The notes: generated by a model from the letters alone, not told the origin. A stretch of DNA of 64,000 nucleotides from Tenodera sinensis (GCA_030765045.1 CM060964.1:319669013-319733012); one strand, 5' to 3'. Shown: positions 11,718 to 23,590, counted from the first letter of the stretch. Translations and numbers: made by a program.

Positions 11718-11822
11718 TACTAAAAATTAGTGCATGCATGGGATTCGAACCACCTTTAGAGCAGACAGATTACTTAGGAATAATGGACTCATTCAAACTG
11801 AGCTACCTAGTAACTTTAGAGA
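11718..11822 (-). repeat. tRNA-like sequence, probable SINE head or tRNA pseudogene
   Basis: On the minus strand, AGGTAGCTCAGTTTGAATG matches a D-arm/A-box and GGTTCGAATCCC matches a B-box. The spacing is too long and the stems do not close into a proper cloverleaf, so I do not call a functional tRNA. Confidence 0.4.
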
Positions 11823-12112
11823 TAAACATTCAGTTTAACATATATTTGCTAGTATACATTTGCAGCGGTGCAAACATAACCAGTTTAATTATGAATATAT
11901 TAAAAGGCAATGCTCTAACTTTATATTAGTACTATTAGTTAAGTTAGAGTACAAAACTGGAAGATAAGGGGCCACTGACTCATCTGGTATAGTGTCTTTG
12001 AAAAGTCACTTCAAATCTTGGAGTAATATCAGTATTGTAATATTTAAGATTGTAAGGAAAGAAAAGTTTCATTATTTTGGATAAACAGTGGGGTTTGATT
12101 TTTTAAAAGCTT

Positions 12113-12380
12113 ACCTGACATTCTTTTTGCAACACCTTACACATCATTGTGATTAATGTATTAGAATATTGGCAATTTCTTGCGAGATAGCAGTTTTCAG
12201 TTATAATGGGGTTGTTGGATGTGCCAGGAAAACTCTTTAAGTCCAGACTTAACCAAAAGTTGGCTGATGGAGATGTGTTGATTTCAGAGACCATATTGTT
12301 AAAAAGTACGTACAACTGATTGACAATGACCAAAGGTCTATTGCTCAAGCTTTTTGATTCATTACCCAAAATTAAGAGCT
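12113..12380 (-). CDS. Candidate host exon, unidentified
   Basis: Best exon-like signal in the window. A minus-strand frame of about 88 residues (SNRPLVIVNQLYVLFNNMVS, later ANFWLSLDLKSFPGTSNN) ends at TGTCAG followed by GTAAGC, a strong donor. Upstream on that strand are pyrimidine-rich tracts ending in AG (caatttttcag; atatttag). Composition is unlike transposon text. I do not recognise the protein. The minus-strand candidates at 7095 and 1409 could be later exons of the same gene, but nothing links them beyond strand and order. Confidence 0.4.
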
Positions 12381-14165
12381 AAATATGGATATGCTGAAAA
12401 ATTGAAGTTTTAAGTTATCTTAGATCTTGAGAAAACTCCTACTGCTTTCATAATGGTATAACTTAACCAGTATTCGAATATTTAGTGCTAGGGCCATGAC
12501 TTGCAAGTTACAAATCATTGATGTTTTATTCAACAAAATAGTATCTGTAGCAGCTGTGGAATATAAAAGGAAACAAATAAAAACAAAACTGCAATATTTG
12601 GCCAGCAAAGATTTAAATTTTTTTTAACTCGAATATTACAATATTTATAACGCTTTAAAGTTTACAGTTTTGAAAGGCACAATAATTTAAGTCTATGATT
12701 AAAACACATCCTGTTTCGTTTTCCTTACAGAGAAAAAAACAAAATCCTGAGGATATCCTGAATTAATGCTGATTTGAATATTCACATATAAATTTACTTT
12801 TTGAATCAGCTTATATACGTTGTGTCCTCAGTGTCAGATGTGTGGCAAATTCTCATAAAATATATGCGTTCTAATAGTGTGTATTGAATCATCTTTGTAA
12901 TATCTTGCTTTTTTCTAATGGGACATACTCCTATTAATAACTTAGGCAAAACTTGTGGCTCATAAAGAACACAAAGCAGATTGCAGAACTTCTGATTATT
13001 TAGGTTAATGTACTTTATAACACTTGTTTAAATCAGTCATAATGCCAAGCATTATAATGTTCCACAGCTTCCTTGATTTGCTTTCCTGTGCTAAACATTT
13101 TCTTTTCATTTTTGATCGCCATAATTTACTGCAATATAGAAGAGTATTTGTAATGTATTTCCCACTAAAATATTGCATTTGGAAAATATTTTGTTTCCAG
13201 TATTTTTTCACTTGGGCTTTCAATTTTAAATTAGGTTGCTTATTAATAAAATAAAAAAAAAGGAGGGGTGATTTTTGCAGTGTCATTTAAAGTAATGTAA
13301 GCACTAAACTTCTTTCAGAAATCTCCAGAAAATTTTATAAAATAAATAAATAAATAAATATGCATATTTGGACAGTAGAGTAGCAAAAGCCGAAGGAGTT
13401 CGAAGGGTACCTTTTTCTCAAGTTGCACATCAAGCTAAGCAGTATACTTTAAATGGAGGGAAAAAGCAAAATATTGCACAAGTGCCTTTCTGCATTAACT
13501 GCTCACTGTTTGCTTTCATTAAGACAGGCATTTACAAAATAATCATAAAGTGTTCTGTTTGAAGTAAACTTTTTAGATACATTTAAAGACTATAAGAAGA
13601 AACATAGTTGTGTATTTTGCTGCAAAGTTATTCATTTTTAAAAAAAATCAATTTTTACTTAGCTTTAAAAAAGTGTGGTTCTTTAGTTAGATATTAAAGA
13701 TAATATGATCAATACTTCCTGATGGCTGGGATTACTGTTTAGCATCATAGTTCAATTAATGTTTCATAACTTCAAGAATTAACTTTTGAAAATGATAACC
13801 CATATATAGTAAACAGAGTTAGAGTTAGTAAAAGAAGTTCCACAAATATACAATTTGTATTAAAATAAATTACTAAAATTTTAACTCATTGTTTTAAAAA
13901 TATATTTTCTGAAACATCACTGTTCCTTTCTTTGCTTCTTATTCTGTGTTGATTTACGACCTATCACTCTTAGGTGAATAAATTTGTCTAATTGGATGAC
14001 TTAATATTGTTAATAGGACTCTGAGTGGCTACCACTACGTAGTCAAATTCAGATTTTATTCTCCATGTAAATAAGTTTTATAATGGTTCATCAGAAACAG
14101 TAGTATTTACAAATCCCATATGACAAAATATAATTTCTTAAATATAAAATTGATTATATATATAT
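12381..14165. other. AT-rich non-coding
   Basis: No gene recognised. A minus-strand frame at 13005-13286 looks mildly protein-like, but I could not match it. An (AATA)n run lies near 13343-13361. Confidence 0.4.

Positions 14166-14169
<4 letters not shown>

Positions 14170-14226
<57 letters not shown>
14170..14226. repeat. (AG)n microsatellite
   Basis: About 57 bp of perfect GA dinucleotide repeats, preceded by a TA run. Confidence 0.95.
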
Positions 14227-14227
<1 letters not shown>

Positions 14228-14229
14228 AT

Positions 14230-15095
14230 AAATCATTAAAGGAGACTAAACAGATTTTTTAATTTATATTTCTCTAAAGAAATGAAAGCATTTTTAATAA
14301 GGTAGGCTTTTGTGGCAAAACTTCTTTTAAGATATATTTTTTCCCTGCAGCTTTCCATAAAATTAGTCTGCAGTTTAAATATATTGTGCCCTCGTGTGAT
14401 ACTGTGTCTAGAACTAATGTTGTCATTTGTTTTAGAGCATATATGCCCCTGTTTATATTTTTTCCATTTTAGCCAAAGAAATGTTTTTGTTACCTGTCCA
14501 ATTTGGCTCCCCTTGATTGTTAATTTAATATCTTGTATTTTGTTGTTTAAATTGATTTGCATCCATTCCATTTTATTTATATTTAGTTTGTGTGTGTGTA
14601 GTGTTTAACGCCCGCTTTTACTACTACGGCACCACAGGCGGTGACACTGATGATACATGGAATGAAGATGGAGCACCGGTGGAATGAGATGGCGGGGGAA
14701 ACCGGAGAACCCGGAGAAAACCCGCCCAGACGCCGCTTCGTCCACCACGAATACCACATGCGGGTCCCTGGGATCGAACCCGGGCCGCCTAGGTGGTAGG
14801 CGAGCGCGCTAACCGCTCGGTCACGGCGCCGCCCATATTTAGTTTCATGTTTAATTCTGCCAAATAGATACTATTTCTAGCAGTTTGTTTGCTTTGTTTT
14901 GTGCATCAGTTGCTGAATTACAGTAATAATTGTGTCATCAACATATCCTATGGCTAATCCTCCTATATCTCATATTGCTTGAAATAGACATCTCATATAA
15001 AAAAGAAATAAGCATAGCTCCTCAGTTGTGCCTTAAGGAGTGCACCTATTGCAAAACTTCCTAGCATGAGAAAAATTATAAAGTGCTACCATAAA
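14230..15095 (-). pseudogene. Degenerate reverse-transcriptase fragment
   Basis: The minus strand in broken frames shows IGGLAIGYVDDTIITVIQQ, a reverse-transcriptase catalytic box with YVDD, preceded by a decayed PQG-like segment near 15040. The following text continues beyond the SINE insertion at 14590-14834 into the frame at 14236-14571. Stops and frameshifts are frequent. The clade is unclear; a non-LTR or Penelope-type RT is most likely. Confidence 0.4.
14590..14834 (-). repeat. tRNA-derived SINE, family A, full length
   Basis: Flanked by the 11-bp TSD atatttagttt (14579-14589 and 14835-14845). On the minus strand the head reads GGCCGAGCGGTTAGCGCG (A-box) and GGGTTCGATCCC (B-box), then a GC-rich body and a tail containing GCGGGCGTTAAACACTAC. 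Close to the copy at 51376, so fairly young. Confidence 0.9.
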
Positions 15096-15739
15096 ATGAA
15101 TCTGGCCTTCCTGCTCTGCAGGGACAACTTCATTCTTGCATTATCTCGGGAATTGTTTTCCATTTCCTAAACGCTTGCTATAATTTATATAGGGCCATCA
15201 ACATTCATAACTTCTAAAGAAATTATGTTGGATTATTGTTCAATTGTTATTCCATATATTTGTGACAAGCAGAATAATTATTTATTTTGTGTGTCAAAAT
15301 TCTGACACTAATTTTTGTATTTTTAAAAACAGTTTGTTTTTATTTTCTAACACATTCCATCATTAAACATCACAACAGCTGACAAAAGAAGACTCCCAAC
15401 ATGAATTCTGGTTTTGTAATCAGCAGCGAAGCCACTACTATGTTGTAGTGGAATAGTAATTTTATTGAATTAGTGCTTCATGTATCTTTTATGAAAAGTT
15501 ATACTTGATAAGCAGTTGTGATGATATCTTTGACTACTTCACAAATGAAGTTCCTTTGACTTTAAGCTTTTATGGCTACTGTTTGTGATCAGTTACTTAC
15601 ATGACCTTAAAGAATTAATGAGATGGTGTGCTCTAGTGATGGAACAATACCACTATTTCTTGGCACTGATACTGATCTTTTTTAAGTACCGATATGTGAT
15701 ACTTTATAAAAAGCTGTAAAGGGAATAGCTTTTCATAAA

Positions 15740-16000
15740 CTATTTTCTTATTAGTAGTTTCTGTGTAAATGCTGTGTAACCAATTTTGGTTTTGCTCATC
15801 ATTTTCAAATGTTGCAGCATCATGTTCTGACAGCGACAGAGAAACTCGTACTTTTCTCTTTCAGTAGAGGTTCTGTAACCTTCTAGGTGTATGAATGTAA
15901 TATGCTTTTTTAAATTTGTTATATTATGTGACTTACCACTATGCAAAAATGTTTTTCTGCATATTTCACACTCTGCTTTGTTATTATTAGTTCTCTACTT
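15740..16000 (-). pseudogene. BED zinc-finger fragment
   Basis: The minus-strand frame reads AECEICRKTFLHSGKSHN, then ITNLKKHITFIH. This is a C-x2-C ... H-x-H arrangement typical of the BED finger at the N-terminus of hAT transposases and ZBED proteins. About 40 more residues follow before the frame is lost. No catalytic domain is nearby, so it is probably a hAT fragment. Confidence 0.5.
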
Positions 16001-16009
16001 CAAAACAGT

Positions 16010-17570
16010 TCCACACTTCACTCATATTTTATTCAATATCACAATTGTACATTGGTAAAACAAAATACTTATTGTAATTAGTCGTACGGTATACCTATAA
16101 AATACAGTTGTGACCCAAGTTTGACTTTCAAAACACAAACTTAACAGATGGAAAGAACAAATATTTCCATGCACTAAATGCCGGTTTATTATAGAAATTT
16201 AATGTATCAGCTAAATCAGCATCATTCACAGGTCAGTTAAAGCTGCATGTTACACAAGTACTTCTACTCCTCCCATTATGTTGCGTGTTTTTATGTAGAC
16301 ACAAGAGTCTATGGAATGTTGCATTCATTTACTCACAGTAAATGCAGTCAAGCATTGAGTCTTGCAACTCTTTGGGGGCATGTAGAAGGCAATAACATGA
16401 AATCTCAACTCCTTTTATTCCTTATGTTGCATAAAGTAAAATTCAATGACCTTCAACAATCCAAAACTTACGGATTTAAAAGTATCAAGTATCCTGCTTA
16501 TGGTAGGCCACAGAATAGCCTGAGCGCTATTGTAGCATTCTTGCCCATTGCAGCTGTTAAGAGGGGATTAGCTAATTGCCATTTGTCAATAGAAAACCAT
16601 AATAATGTGAGTGATTCTGGTCAGGAGTGCATCTGTTCTATTCGGGAATCTATAATTTCTTGATTGCTCTATTCCAGGCTGCAGTAACTGGAATAGTCAG
16701 TCTATTTTATGACCTGTATTATCAGCCTGTTAGAATGACAACCTTGTCCAAGAGAATTCTTTGTTATGCTAAACCAAACTTTTCAGTTCTGTAGCCCTCC
16801 TATACCCCACTCATCTATTGGAAATCCTAATATATACTGCACCAAGCTCACCCATATGCAATTATTTAGCAGCAAAATAATCACAGTTTCCTTGTCAGGT
16901 AATTTTGATCATTTATAAAGAGGCAAACAGTTGGTAACTTAGTGCCTTAGGTTTACATTTGTTTTATTGAAATAACACCACAAGTTAAATTGCGGTATCC
17001 CCTAAGGAGGTGGTCCTAAATACAAACTTGAAAAGAGATTTTGGTTTTGGTCACATATGTGTTGAAATTTTCTCTCCCTGCTTCTTTTTCTTTTTTTTTT
17101 TATTTCTAATTTAAATTCTGTTAGTAAATGTTACCTAAATTGCGTAGCCTGTAATGCTCATAGTGGTCCACCAACCCCTGATAATTTAGGTTATATGAAA
17201 CTGAAACTTTTTCTCCAGGATGCTCTTAAGACAAAGGACCTTTAGGGCCTCTTTATGTTGTGTGTTAGAAGCTCAGAAAATGTTGAATCTTTTTATATAA
17301 GGTGTATTTCAAATTAGTTTCCAAAACAGATGAAAGGCATAATTTTGAGTGTGTTCACGGTAATATTTTTGACTGTGTTAAAACTGCATGTATTCAAGTG
17401 TACACATAACAAACAAAATTTCTCAGATATTCTGGGAAGGAACCAGTGTTTAGCTGTATAAAGCATTCCTGTAACATTCCAGCATTATGAGTGATACGAC
17501 AGTCATGTGCTATATAGCAAGCAGAAGTTTGTAGTGTTTCTGGAGTGATCTTTTCCTTGAACTTTTCTGG
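16010..17570. other. No recognisable feature
   Basis: AT-rich. The 138-codon plus-strand frame at 16247-16663 has no recognisable domain or splice context, and I treat it as chance. Confidence 0.4.
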
Positions 17571-17585
17571 ACTGTGTTTCTTCAG

Positions 17586-17690
17586 AAGGTAGATTCAGGT
17601 TACGTTACAGCGATACATGCATCAACAGGAGCAATAGTTCATACTGCTGACCTTAGAAAAAAATCAAAGGACTGGTGGACCACATGTGCA
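17586..17690 (+). CDS. Candidate host exon, unidentified
   Basis: Preceded by a good acceptor-like tract (gactgtgtttcttcag). The frame reads VDSGYVTAIHASTGAIVHTA and continues DLRKKSKDWW, reminiscent of a beta-propeller blade, but I cannot name a family. No convincing donor was found. Low confidence. Confidence 0.25.
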
Positions 17691-17899
17691 AAAATCAGTT
17701 TTTGTTTGTCAGGAAGGAAATTTAATATGAATAACAGTTATATAAATATAATTATTCTTAGCGTAATTTTTCTTTATGAAACAACAGGTGATTTAATTTA
17801 AGTTCCACGTATTAAGGGGGAACGAGTTGAATAAATATGACATATATATACACAATACTGCTTAAATGTCTAACCCTATAATATTATATAATACAATAT

Positions 17900-18440
17900 G
17901 TTGCTGTTGTTAGCTAATACTGGATTTCTGACAGTGAAGACATTAATCCTCTTGCTCTCCAATATTTTTCACTGATGGATGGGGCACTAGAAGTGGCCAG
18001 GCATATGAAGAGAACAATAGCAGTAATAGTAACCGCTTTTTAGAGAGCACCATATTTTTATGTTTTGGCGGTCACATTTCTCTCTCACAACCCCCAGAAT
18101 GTCTGGAGGACCACCCCTGTCGGTTTATGGGTCTCACCGACCTGACCAAGAGAATTATCAAAATAAATTCACCAACCATATCAGGTCAGCATGTTAGGGG
18201 TTAAGAGTTTACAGAGAAATTAGAGAAATGGAAAGGTTTGAAGAATAGACTCCCTAGCCCTCGGTAACCCTAATAGCATTGGGCTTGGAAAAGAACAAGA
18301 GATGACCAAGGTAAGGTCATAAGGTCAGATAGAAAAGCTACAGTGAGAAGCAAAACACCAGTAAGTGGAAGTAATGTTATGCTCAGCTTGGTTACCTTGT
18401 GGTCGCCATCCACATATCCCCTATACGGGGACCGCTGAGG
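17900..18440 (-). mobile_element. Non-autonomous 5'+3' derivative of the EN/RT/RNase H LINE
   Basis: About 540 bp. Positions 17900-18005 match the 3' end of the LINE copy at 49881-54522 (including its AAC-repeat tail, minus strand). Positions 18010-18440 match that copy's 5' untranslated region (54055-54522) and end at the same 5' terminus. All coding sequence is absent. The junction lies near 18005-18012. A compact template that keeps both LINE ends could be copied in trans by the parent LINE; that function is inferred. Confidence 0.75.
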
Positions 18441-18559
18441 ATATATATATATATATAATTTTCCATGTTTCCTTGAGTTGCTGTATTTTCATGGACCCAT
18501 AGCATCAAGCACTGTGGTTACTGAGCTATTGGGTCCTACTTACTACTTTTCTTTCAAGA

Positions 18560-18960
18560 ATCTACATTTTCTTCTTATTTCTAATTGTCCTTAGCCATCT
18601 ATTCCTAACTGAACCTAGATATTTTCCTATTTCTATTAAACTTTCCTTGGATTTAACACTCAACATCAACATCTTTTTACCCACAATTTTATTTTGTAAA
18701 CTCAACCATTTCTTCTTTCACAGTTTTCCGCTCATACTCATTGTTCGTAATTAAATGCCAATAATTTTCATAATTTATATTACATAATGGGCACTTTCCT
18801 TGCTTTTCTCTTTCCCCTAAACCTTTTAACATCACCACCCCTGTCCTGGCCCATGCAAACTCCTCCGTTGCTGTTCTGTCACAAATATCAACATACTTTT
18901 CTCTTTCCCACATCATTTTAGCTCTGTATATCTACACATTAAAGTTTTGGAATTAAAACT
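18560..18960 (-). pseudogene. LINE C-terminal zinc-knuckle fragment
   Basis: The minus-strand frame at 18689-18916 reads EFAWARTGVVMLKG, then GKCPLCN, then ENYWHLI. This resembles the Cys/His motif at the C-terminus of many non-LTR retrotransposon ORF2 proteins (CPLC...H). It is followed by lysine-rich text with stops. The RT and endonuclease are absent. Confidence 0.45.
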
Positions 18961-20280
18961 ACCAATATTACTGGTCTTTCTATATCCTCAATTCTCAGTT
19001 TAACTCTTTTCCAAATCCCTTTCTCCAATACCTGGCTATCCCTCCACCAAATTACCCACACCCTATTTCATTGAGAGTTCCTTCTATGCGCTTATACCAA
19101 GTATCCTCTTTATCTAGCTTTTACTGTACCTCCAGACACTGCCCATTTTTCTCATATAGAAATATGTCTTTCCAAAGGATTTGCTTATGAGAAATTCAAA
19201 TCTGAAATCAAATTCACTATCAGCCACAGTTTTTTAGAGTTGCTGTCATAAATGAAGGAGGTTGTGCAGAAGACAAATATCCAACATCACAGCTACGTGT
19301 TTTCTAGCTGAGTTTGTTAAAGAGTTCTGATGATGGTAGAAGCAAAACAACATTGCGTTATTCACAGTAAAGAGAGGAATGGTGTATAATGTGTACAAAT
19401 GCTTCCTGAGAAAGATGGGAAACAGTTTCAATGCAGCCCTTCCCCTATTACCCCTACCTATGCATAATATGTCATTTACTGCCATCATTCCTGACGGCTA
19501 CTCTAGTTACAGGAAAACATGTCTAGTTTAACCCCTACGTATACGGTTGGTGATACATGCTTTGCAGCAGTTGACAATCAATTTTGTATTTCAGTTTCAA
19601 TGTTCAGGTGTCAGATGTTTCCGTTCCTGTTGCCATAGAATTAACTCAATATGCAAATCATTGTTAGACAAAATTAACTAGTGGAAACATTTCCTATTTG
19701 AGTAAATCTTGATATTTTAAGTACATTGCATATCTAACTGTAATATATAAACAAGGTTAAACTGTTCAAATTTCTCTTTTAAAGGAATCTCTTCAACCAT
19801 AAAAGCAGAGTAGATAGATTCTAACACATAGAGAGTGTAAAGTCTTGAGTTTGTCCTGACTTTCTTGTTAGATGATTGCTAGCTTATTTCCTAGATTCAC
19901 ATCTAGACTATTTTCCTGAGAGTTGTAGTGATGTTTCCGAAAAACATGATGAAAGGTTCCATGAAGACATATTGTTCTTGGAAAAGCATTAAGAAGGGAA
20001 TGAATGAGTGCTAGCTAACTACTGCTGGAACATAAGCTTTAATATTCTTAGAGAAAATATGATTTTGTATATATCTTTTTGATTTCTAGTACATGATTTC
20101 ATACAGTAGATGATAATGTACAGATCTTAATATATGTTTTTGTTTTATAGTGTATGAATGGTTACTAAATAACTATATAAGTAGCTACAATAGTATGCTT
20201 ACTTGTGTTGTCTATTTAAATACACAGCATAGAAACGAAAATTAAAAAATAAATCAATTGCCTATAACTTGAAAACTATG
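18961..20280. other. No recognisable feature
   Basis: Non-coding, AT-rich DNA with no repeat signal that I can support. Confidence 0.45.
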
Positions 20281-20287
20281 CCTGACA

Positions 20288-20311
20288 AAAAAAAAAAAAA
20301 AAAAAAAAAAA
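20288..20311. repeat. Poly-A tract
   Basis: A run of more than 20 A residues in unique DNA. No retrocopy was identified upstream. Confidence 0.85.
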
Positions 20312-20545
20312 CAATTACACATATGAATTTAGGAGGCATGTTTTCATAAGGATCACAAATGAACCCTCAGAAAAATGAATTTCATCTTTTTTTGTAGAAC
20401 AGTGTTATTTGTAAAATAAAGTTACCATTATATTGTAATGATGGTATGTTTTAACTGCTCACACATGTAAAACATAAAGGACAGCATAATGTCTCAGGCC
20501 TGCTAAAATTACTAGCTCTCTCCAACAGCAAAACTACTGCAATGT

Positions 20546-20550
<5 letters not shown>

Positions 20551-20576
<26 letters not shown>

Positions 20577-20811
20577 GTGGTGTTAGCGCCCGCTTTTATT
20601 ACTACAGCACCACAGGCGTGACACTGATGATACATGGAATGAAGATGGAGCACCAGTGGAATGAGATGGTGTTGGAAACCAGAGAACCCGCAGGAAATCC
20701 ACCGCAGCACCGCTTCGTCCACCACAAATCCCACATGCAGTTGACTGGTATTGAACCCGGACTGCTTTGGTGAGAAGCGAATAGTCTAACCACTCAGCTA
20801 TGATGCGGCCA
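20551..20811 (-). repeat. tRNA-derived SINE, family A
   Basis: TSD caatgtccttt at 20540-20550 and 20812-20822. Minus orientation with a tail T-run of almost 30 (poly-A in the element). Head and body match the family A copies at 14590 and 51376 with more divergence, so it is an older copy. Confidence 0.85.
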
Positions 20812-21185
20812 CAATGTCCTTTGACACCACCTCTGTGAGAGATACTATTTCCTGTACTTCTCTTATCTGTTGTCATTGTTGGAAAGTTATCCATGTTCAA
20901 AATTTAAACACTTTGTGCTTAAACATTTATAATGTAGTGTGTGCATTTTAACTTAAAGGAAGCTTTTATATTTACTTATGTCTTCTTGAAAGTAATTAAT
21001 TTTTGTAATATCCACAGAATAATGTAACATTGGCTTGCTTTTGAACCTAGGAAGTACACTAATTTGCTTATTTTAGAGACTTGAAAAGTACTTGACTGAG
21101 GATGTACAATAAATTATTCATCCTTATAACACATTTTGCTTCTCCTGTGAAATTTGCTACAATGGGCTTAAGATTTTAAATTAAG

Positions 21186-22229
21186 TTGATTATAATACAT
21201 GTGACAGAAATTGAACTAACAACTGAAAGAACAGACCACCTCAACAACCTACATGCGAACATCAAGTTTACCATGGAAGTGGAGAACGATGGCTCACTCC
21301 CCTTCCTAGATGTTCTGGTCTACAAGAAGCCGGACGGCAGCCTAGGTCACACGGTATACAGGAAACCAACACACACCAACCGCTACTTGGACGCCTCCAG
21401 TCACCACCATCCTACTCAAAAGAAGACAGTTATCTCCACCTTGTTTCACCGAGCTTTCGATATTGCGGATGAAGACCACATTAAGCAGGAACTTAAATAC
21501 CTACGAGACACATTGCTGAAAAACGGATACAGTGATAGTGACATCAAAAAGGCACGCAAGAAGGTTGAAAACAATCGAAACAACCCCCAACGCCTCACTC
21601 AAAGAATGGATAGCTGGCCGAGCAAAGCCTACATACCATTCTACGGTTCCGTCTCAAACAAGATCTCCCGCATACTCGCTAGGTATAACATCAAGACCTT
21701 CTTCACACCTCCAAAGAAGATCCAAGAATACCTTAGACCGGTAAAAGAACCACTTCGACTCAAGGTCCCGGGAGTTTACAGGATTCCTTGCGAATGTGGT
21801 AAAGTGTATGTAGGCCAAACAGGACGCACAATAGAAGAAAGGTGTAAAGAACATCAACGCAATATCAGGCTCCTACAACCAGATAAGTCAGCAGTGGCCG
21901 AGCATTGTATAGAGTATGTCCACAAAATAAACTTTGAAGACATCAAAGTTCTGGAGCATACGGATAAATACTGGGACAGAGTCATTAAGGAAGCCATTCA
22001 AATCAAACTACATCCAAACAATTACAACAGGGACCGCGGTCTTCAGCTAAGCCCTGCCTGGACAATAGCCATGAAACACATTCACAACAGCAACTATAGT
22101 GATTCTGGTCCAAGTACTGACCCTCAAGAAAACACTGTGGCCGGTGACAAACATAGCCCGAAACAGCAGGCCCAATCACAAATCGTCACCCGCTCATTGG
22201 CCAGGGCAACGCAACCCCCTCTCATCTAA
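21186..22229 (+). pseudogene. Penelope-like element ORF, 5'-truncated: RT thumb plus GIY-YIG
   Basis: The frame gives 347 codons, but the first ~15 are flanking DNA because the element begins at 21232. Residues about 30-180 match the region downstream of the Penelope RT palm (SLPFLDVLVYKKPDGSLGH; YRKPTHTNRYLD). From residue 196, GVYRIPCECGKVYVGQTGRT followed by EERCKEH is a GIY-YIG endonuclease with the CCE-type insert of Penelope-like elements. No RT catalytic YADD is present, because the copy is 5'-truncated. The remaining frame is open to a stop at 22229, so the truncation is probably recent. Confidence 0.88.
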
Positions 22230-22388
22230 CATTGTATATATAGGGGGAGCGGGAAAATAACGGTCATTTCATTCTGACGAAGGCCATGGAGTTTAGAATG
22301 GCCGAAAGCTCAATATTTTCAAACCTCACACGGCTGATCGCCCGTGAAACTTTAATAAATAACGTGCGCCGTGAAAGCTTTAAATCTT
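21232..22388 (+). mobile_element. Penelope-like retroelement, truncated, with 13-bp TSD
   Basis: Bounded by acaactgaaagaa at 21219-21231 and 22389-22401, a 13-bp target-site duplication. It contains the GIY-YIG ORF, then about 160 bp of 3' UTR with a hammerhead-like stem and the terminal words cacggctgatcgcccgtg and gccgtgaaagctt, characteristic of these elements. Confidence 0.85.
22274..22307 (+). ncRNA. Hammerhead-like core in Penelope 3' UTR
   Basis: CTGACGA, one spacer base, GGCCAT (22282-22287), loop, ATGGCC (22298-22303), GAAA. The CUGANGA and GAAA boxes around a helix resemble the hammerhead ribozyme core, which is known from Penelope-like elements. The extra base before helix II is not canonical, so catalysis is uncertain. 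See also 31649-31679 and 63766-63796. Confidence 0.4.
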
Positions 22389-22401
22389 ACAACTGAAAGA
22401 A

Positions 22402-22856
22402 AGTGGGACCAAATTTTTGTTGAGGGAACTGCTATTTCATTGTTTTGAAACACAAAATATACTACTTGGGAGTTAAGTAACATGAAATTCTGCTCTTTAG
22501 TTAATTTTATAAATCTTTTGATTCTTATTACATAGAGTATGATGGTTTACTTTTCCTCTCATCACCAAGTTGTAAGACAGAAACACTTGCATATGAAGCC
22601 GCCATGGCTAGCTATTTTCATTGCCATACCTGAACGTTTGATATACATAGCTTACCATAGGAGCACCCGTTAACTGATTGATAAGCATTGTGTTGTAGAG
22701 CAGAAGCTTGGTTAGGCTTCTCTTCACCATGTAAAATGTAATCAGCTTCTGGTCTATAAGGGATTAAAACTATAAAGCAATTCACTTTCTTGAGCAGAAG
22801 AAAGTGGACAAATTAAGAACACAGTCTAAATTATTGGAGATTTACAACACTTAAAC
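22402..22856. other. No recognisable feature
   Basis: Unique-looking non-coding DNA. Confidence 0.45.
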
Positions 22857-22868
22857 ATAAATGGAAGT

Positions 22869-23052
22869 TGTTGTTGTAGTGTTTAACGCCCGCTTTTACT
22901 ACTACGGCACCGCAGGCGGTGACACTGATGATACATGAAGATGGAGCACCGGTGGAATGAGATGGCGGGGGAAACTGGAGTACCCGGAGAAAACCCGCCC
23001 TGACGCCGCTTCGTCCACCACGAATACCACATGCGGGTCCCTGGTATCGAAC
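22869..23052 (-). repeat. SINE family A, 5'-truncated
   Basis: TSD taaatggaagt at 22858-22868 and 23053-23063. The minus-strand copy keeps the tail and body but stops within the B-box, so the tRNA head is missing. This is the usual outcome of incomplete target-primed reverse transcription. Confidence 0.88.
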
Positions 23053-23063
23053 TAAATGGAAGT

Positions 23064-23399
23064 GTCAACGATACAAACCTAGTTGTTAATTTTGCAAAGG
23101 GATTGGCAGTTCTGTTCCTGGAGTGGGGTTGGCCCTTATGACAACCAATAGCAGAAGCTCTGGGCAATATCATGTGTTGTCAATACAGTTAAACCTGATT
23201 TATGCATATATCAAGGGGAAGAGGGAAGATTACTTCTAACTCAGAATTGCTTATAAATGAGATTTTGATAATGTATCATATTTTGTTTAAAGTAAAAGCA
23301 ATACAGTAGGCCTACATATGTAAAATTTTACAAACAATAGAGATATGTACAAAGGAAACATATTGAACTTGGTCGTGCTTTAAAGAGCTCAGTTAATTT
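23064..23399. other. No recognisable feature
   Basis: Non-coding DNA between the SINE and the HTH fragment. Confidence 0.4.
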
Positions 23400-23590
23400 G
23401 CCTTGTTTCACTTTTCTTGCATTAAATACATACAGCTCATTTTGTTACTGATGATTGTACGCAGCATGGTATAAGCAATTGCTAAGTCTGAAACAATTTC
23501 TGTTTTGGTTTTGTGAGGATTAAGTTCCACCTCTCGTAAGAATTTTACTTTCTGATCTAGTGTATAACATTTCCTTTTCCTGTTCTCCAT
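23400..23590 (-). pseudogene. pogo-type N-terminal HTH fragment
   Basis: The minus-strand frame starting at 23590 reads KRKCYTLDQKVKFLREVELN, then KTKTEIVSDLAI, then LRTIISNK. This matches the first helix-turn-helix of CENP-B/pogo/Tigger transposases (K-R-K ... K-x-K-x-E-I ... S-T-L). It is lost after about 55 residues. The family is the same as, or close to, that of the transposase remnant at 2879-3957. Confidence 0.6.

Noticed and set aside
11718..11822. Functional tRNA gene
   Set aside because: A- and B-box-like words are present, but spacing and stems do not form a cloverleaf.
16247..16663. 138-codon plus-strand gene
   Set aside because: No domain, no splice or promoter context, and composition close to the surrounding AT-rich DNA.
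19246..19488. 80-codon minus-strand frame
   Set aside because: No recognisable motif and no splice support; treated as chance.
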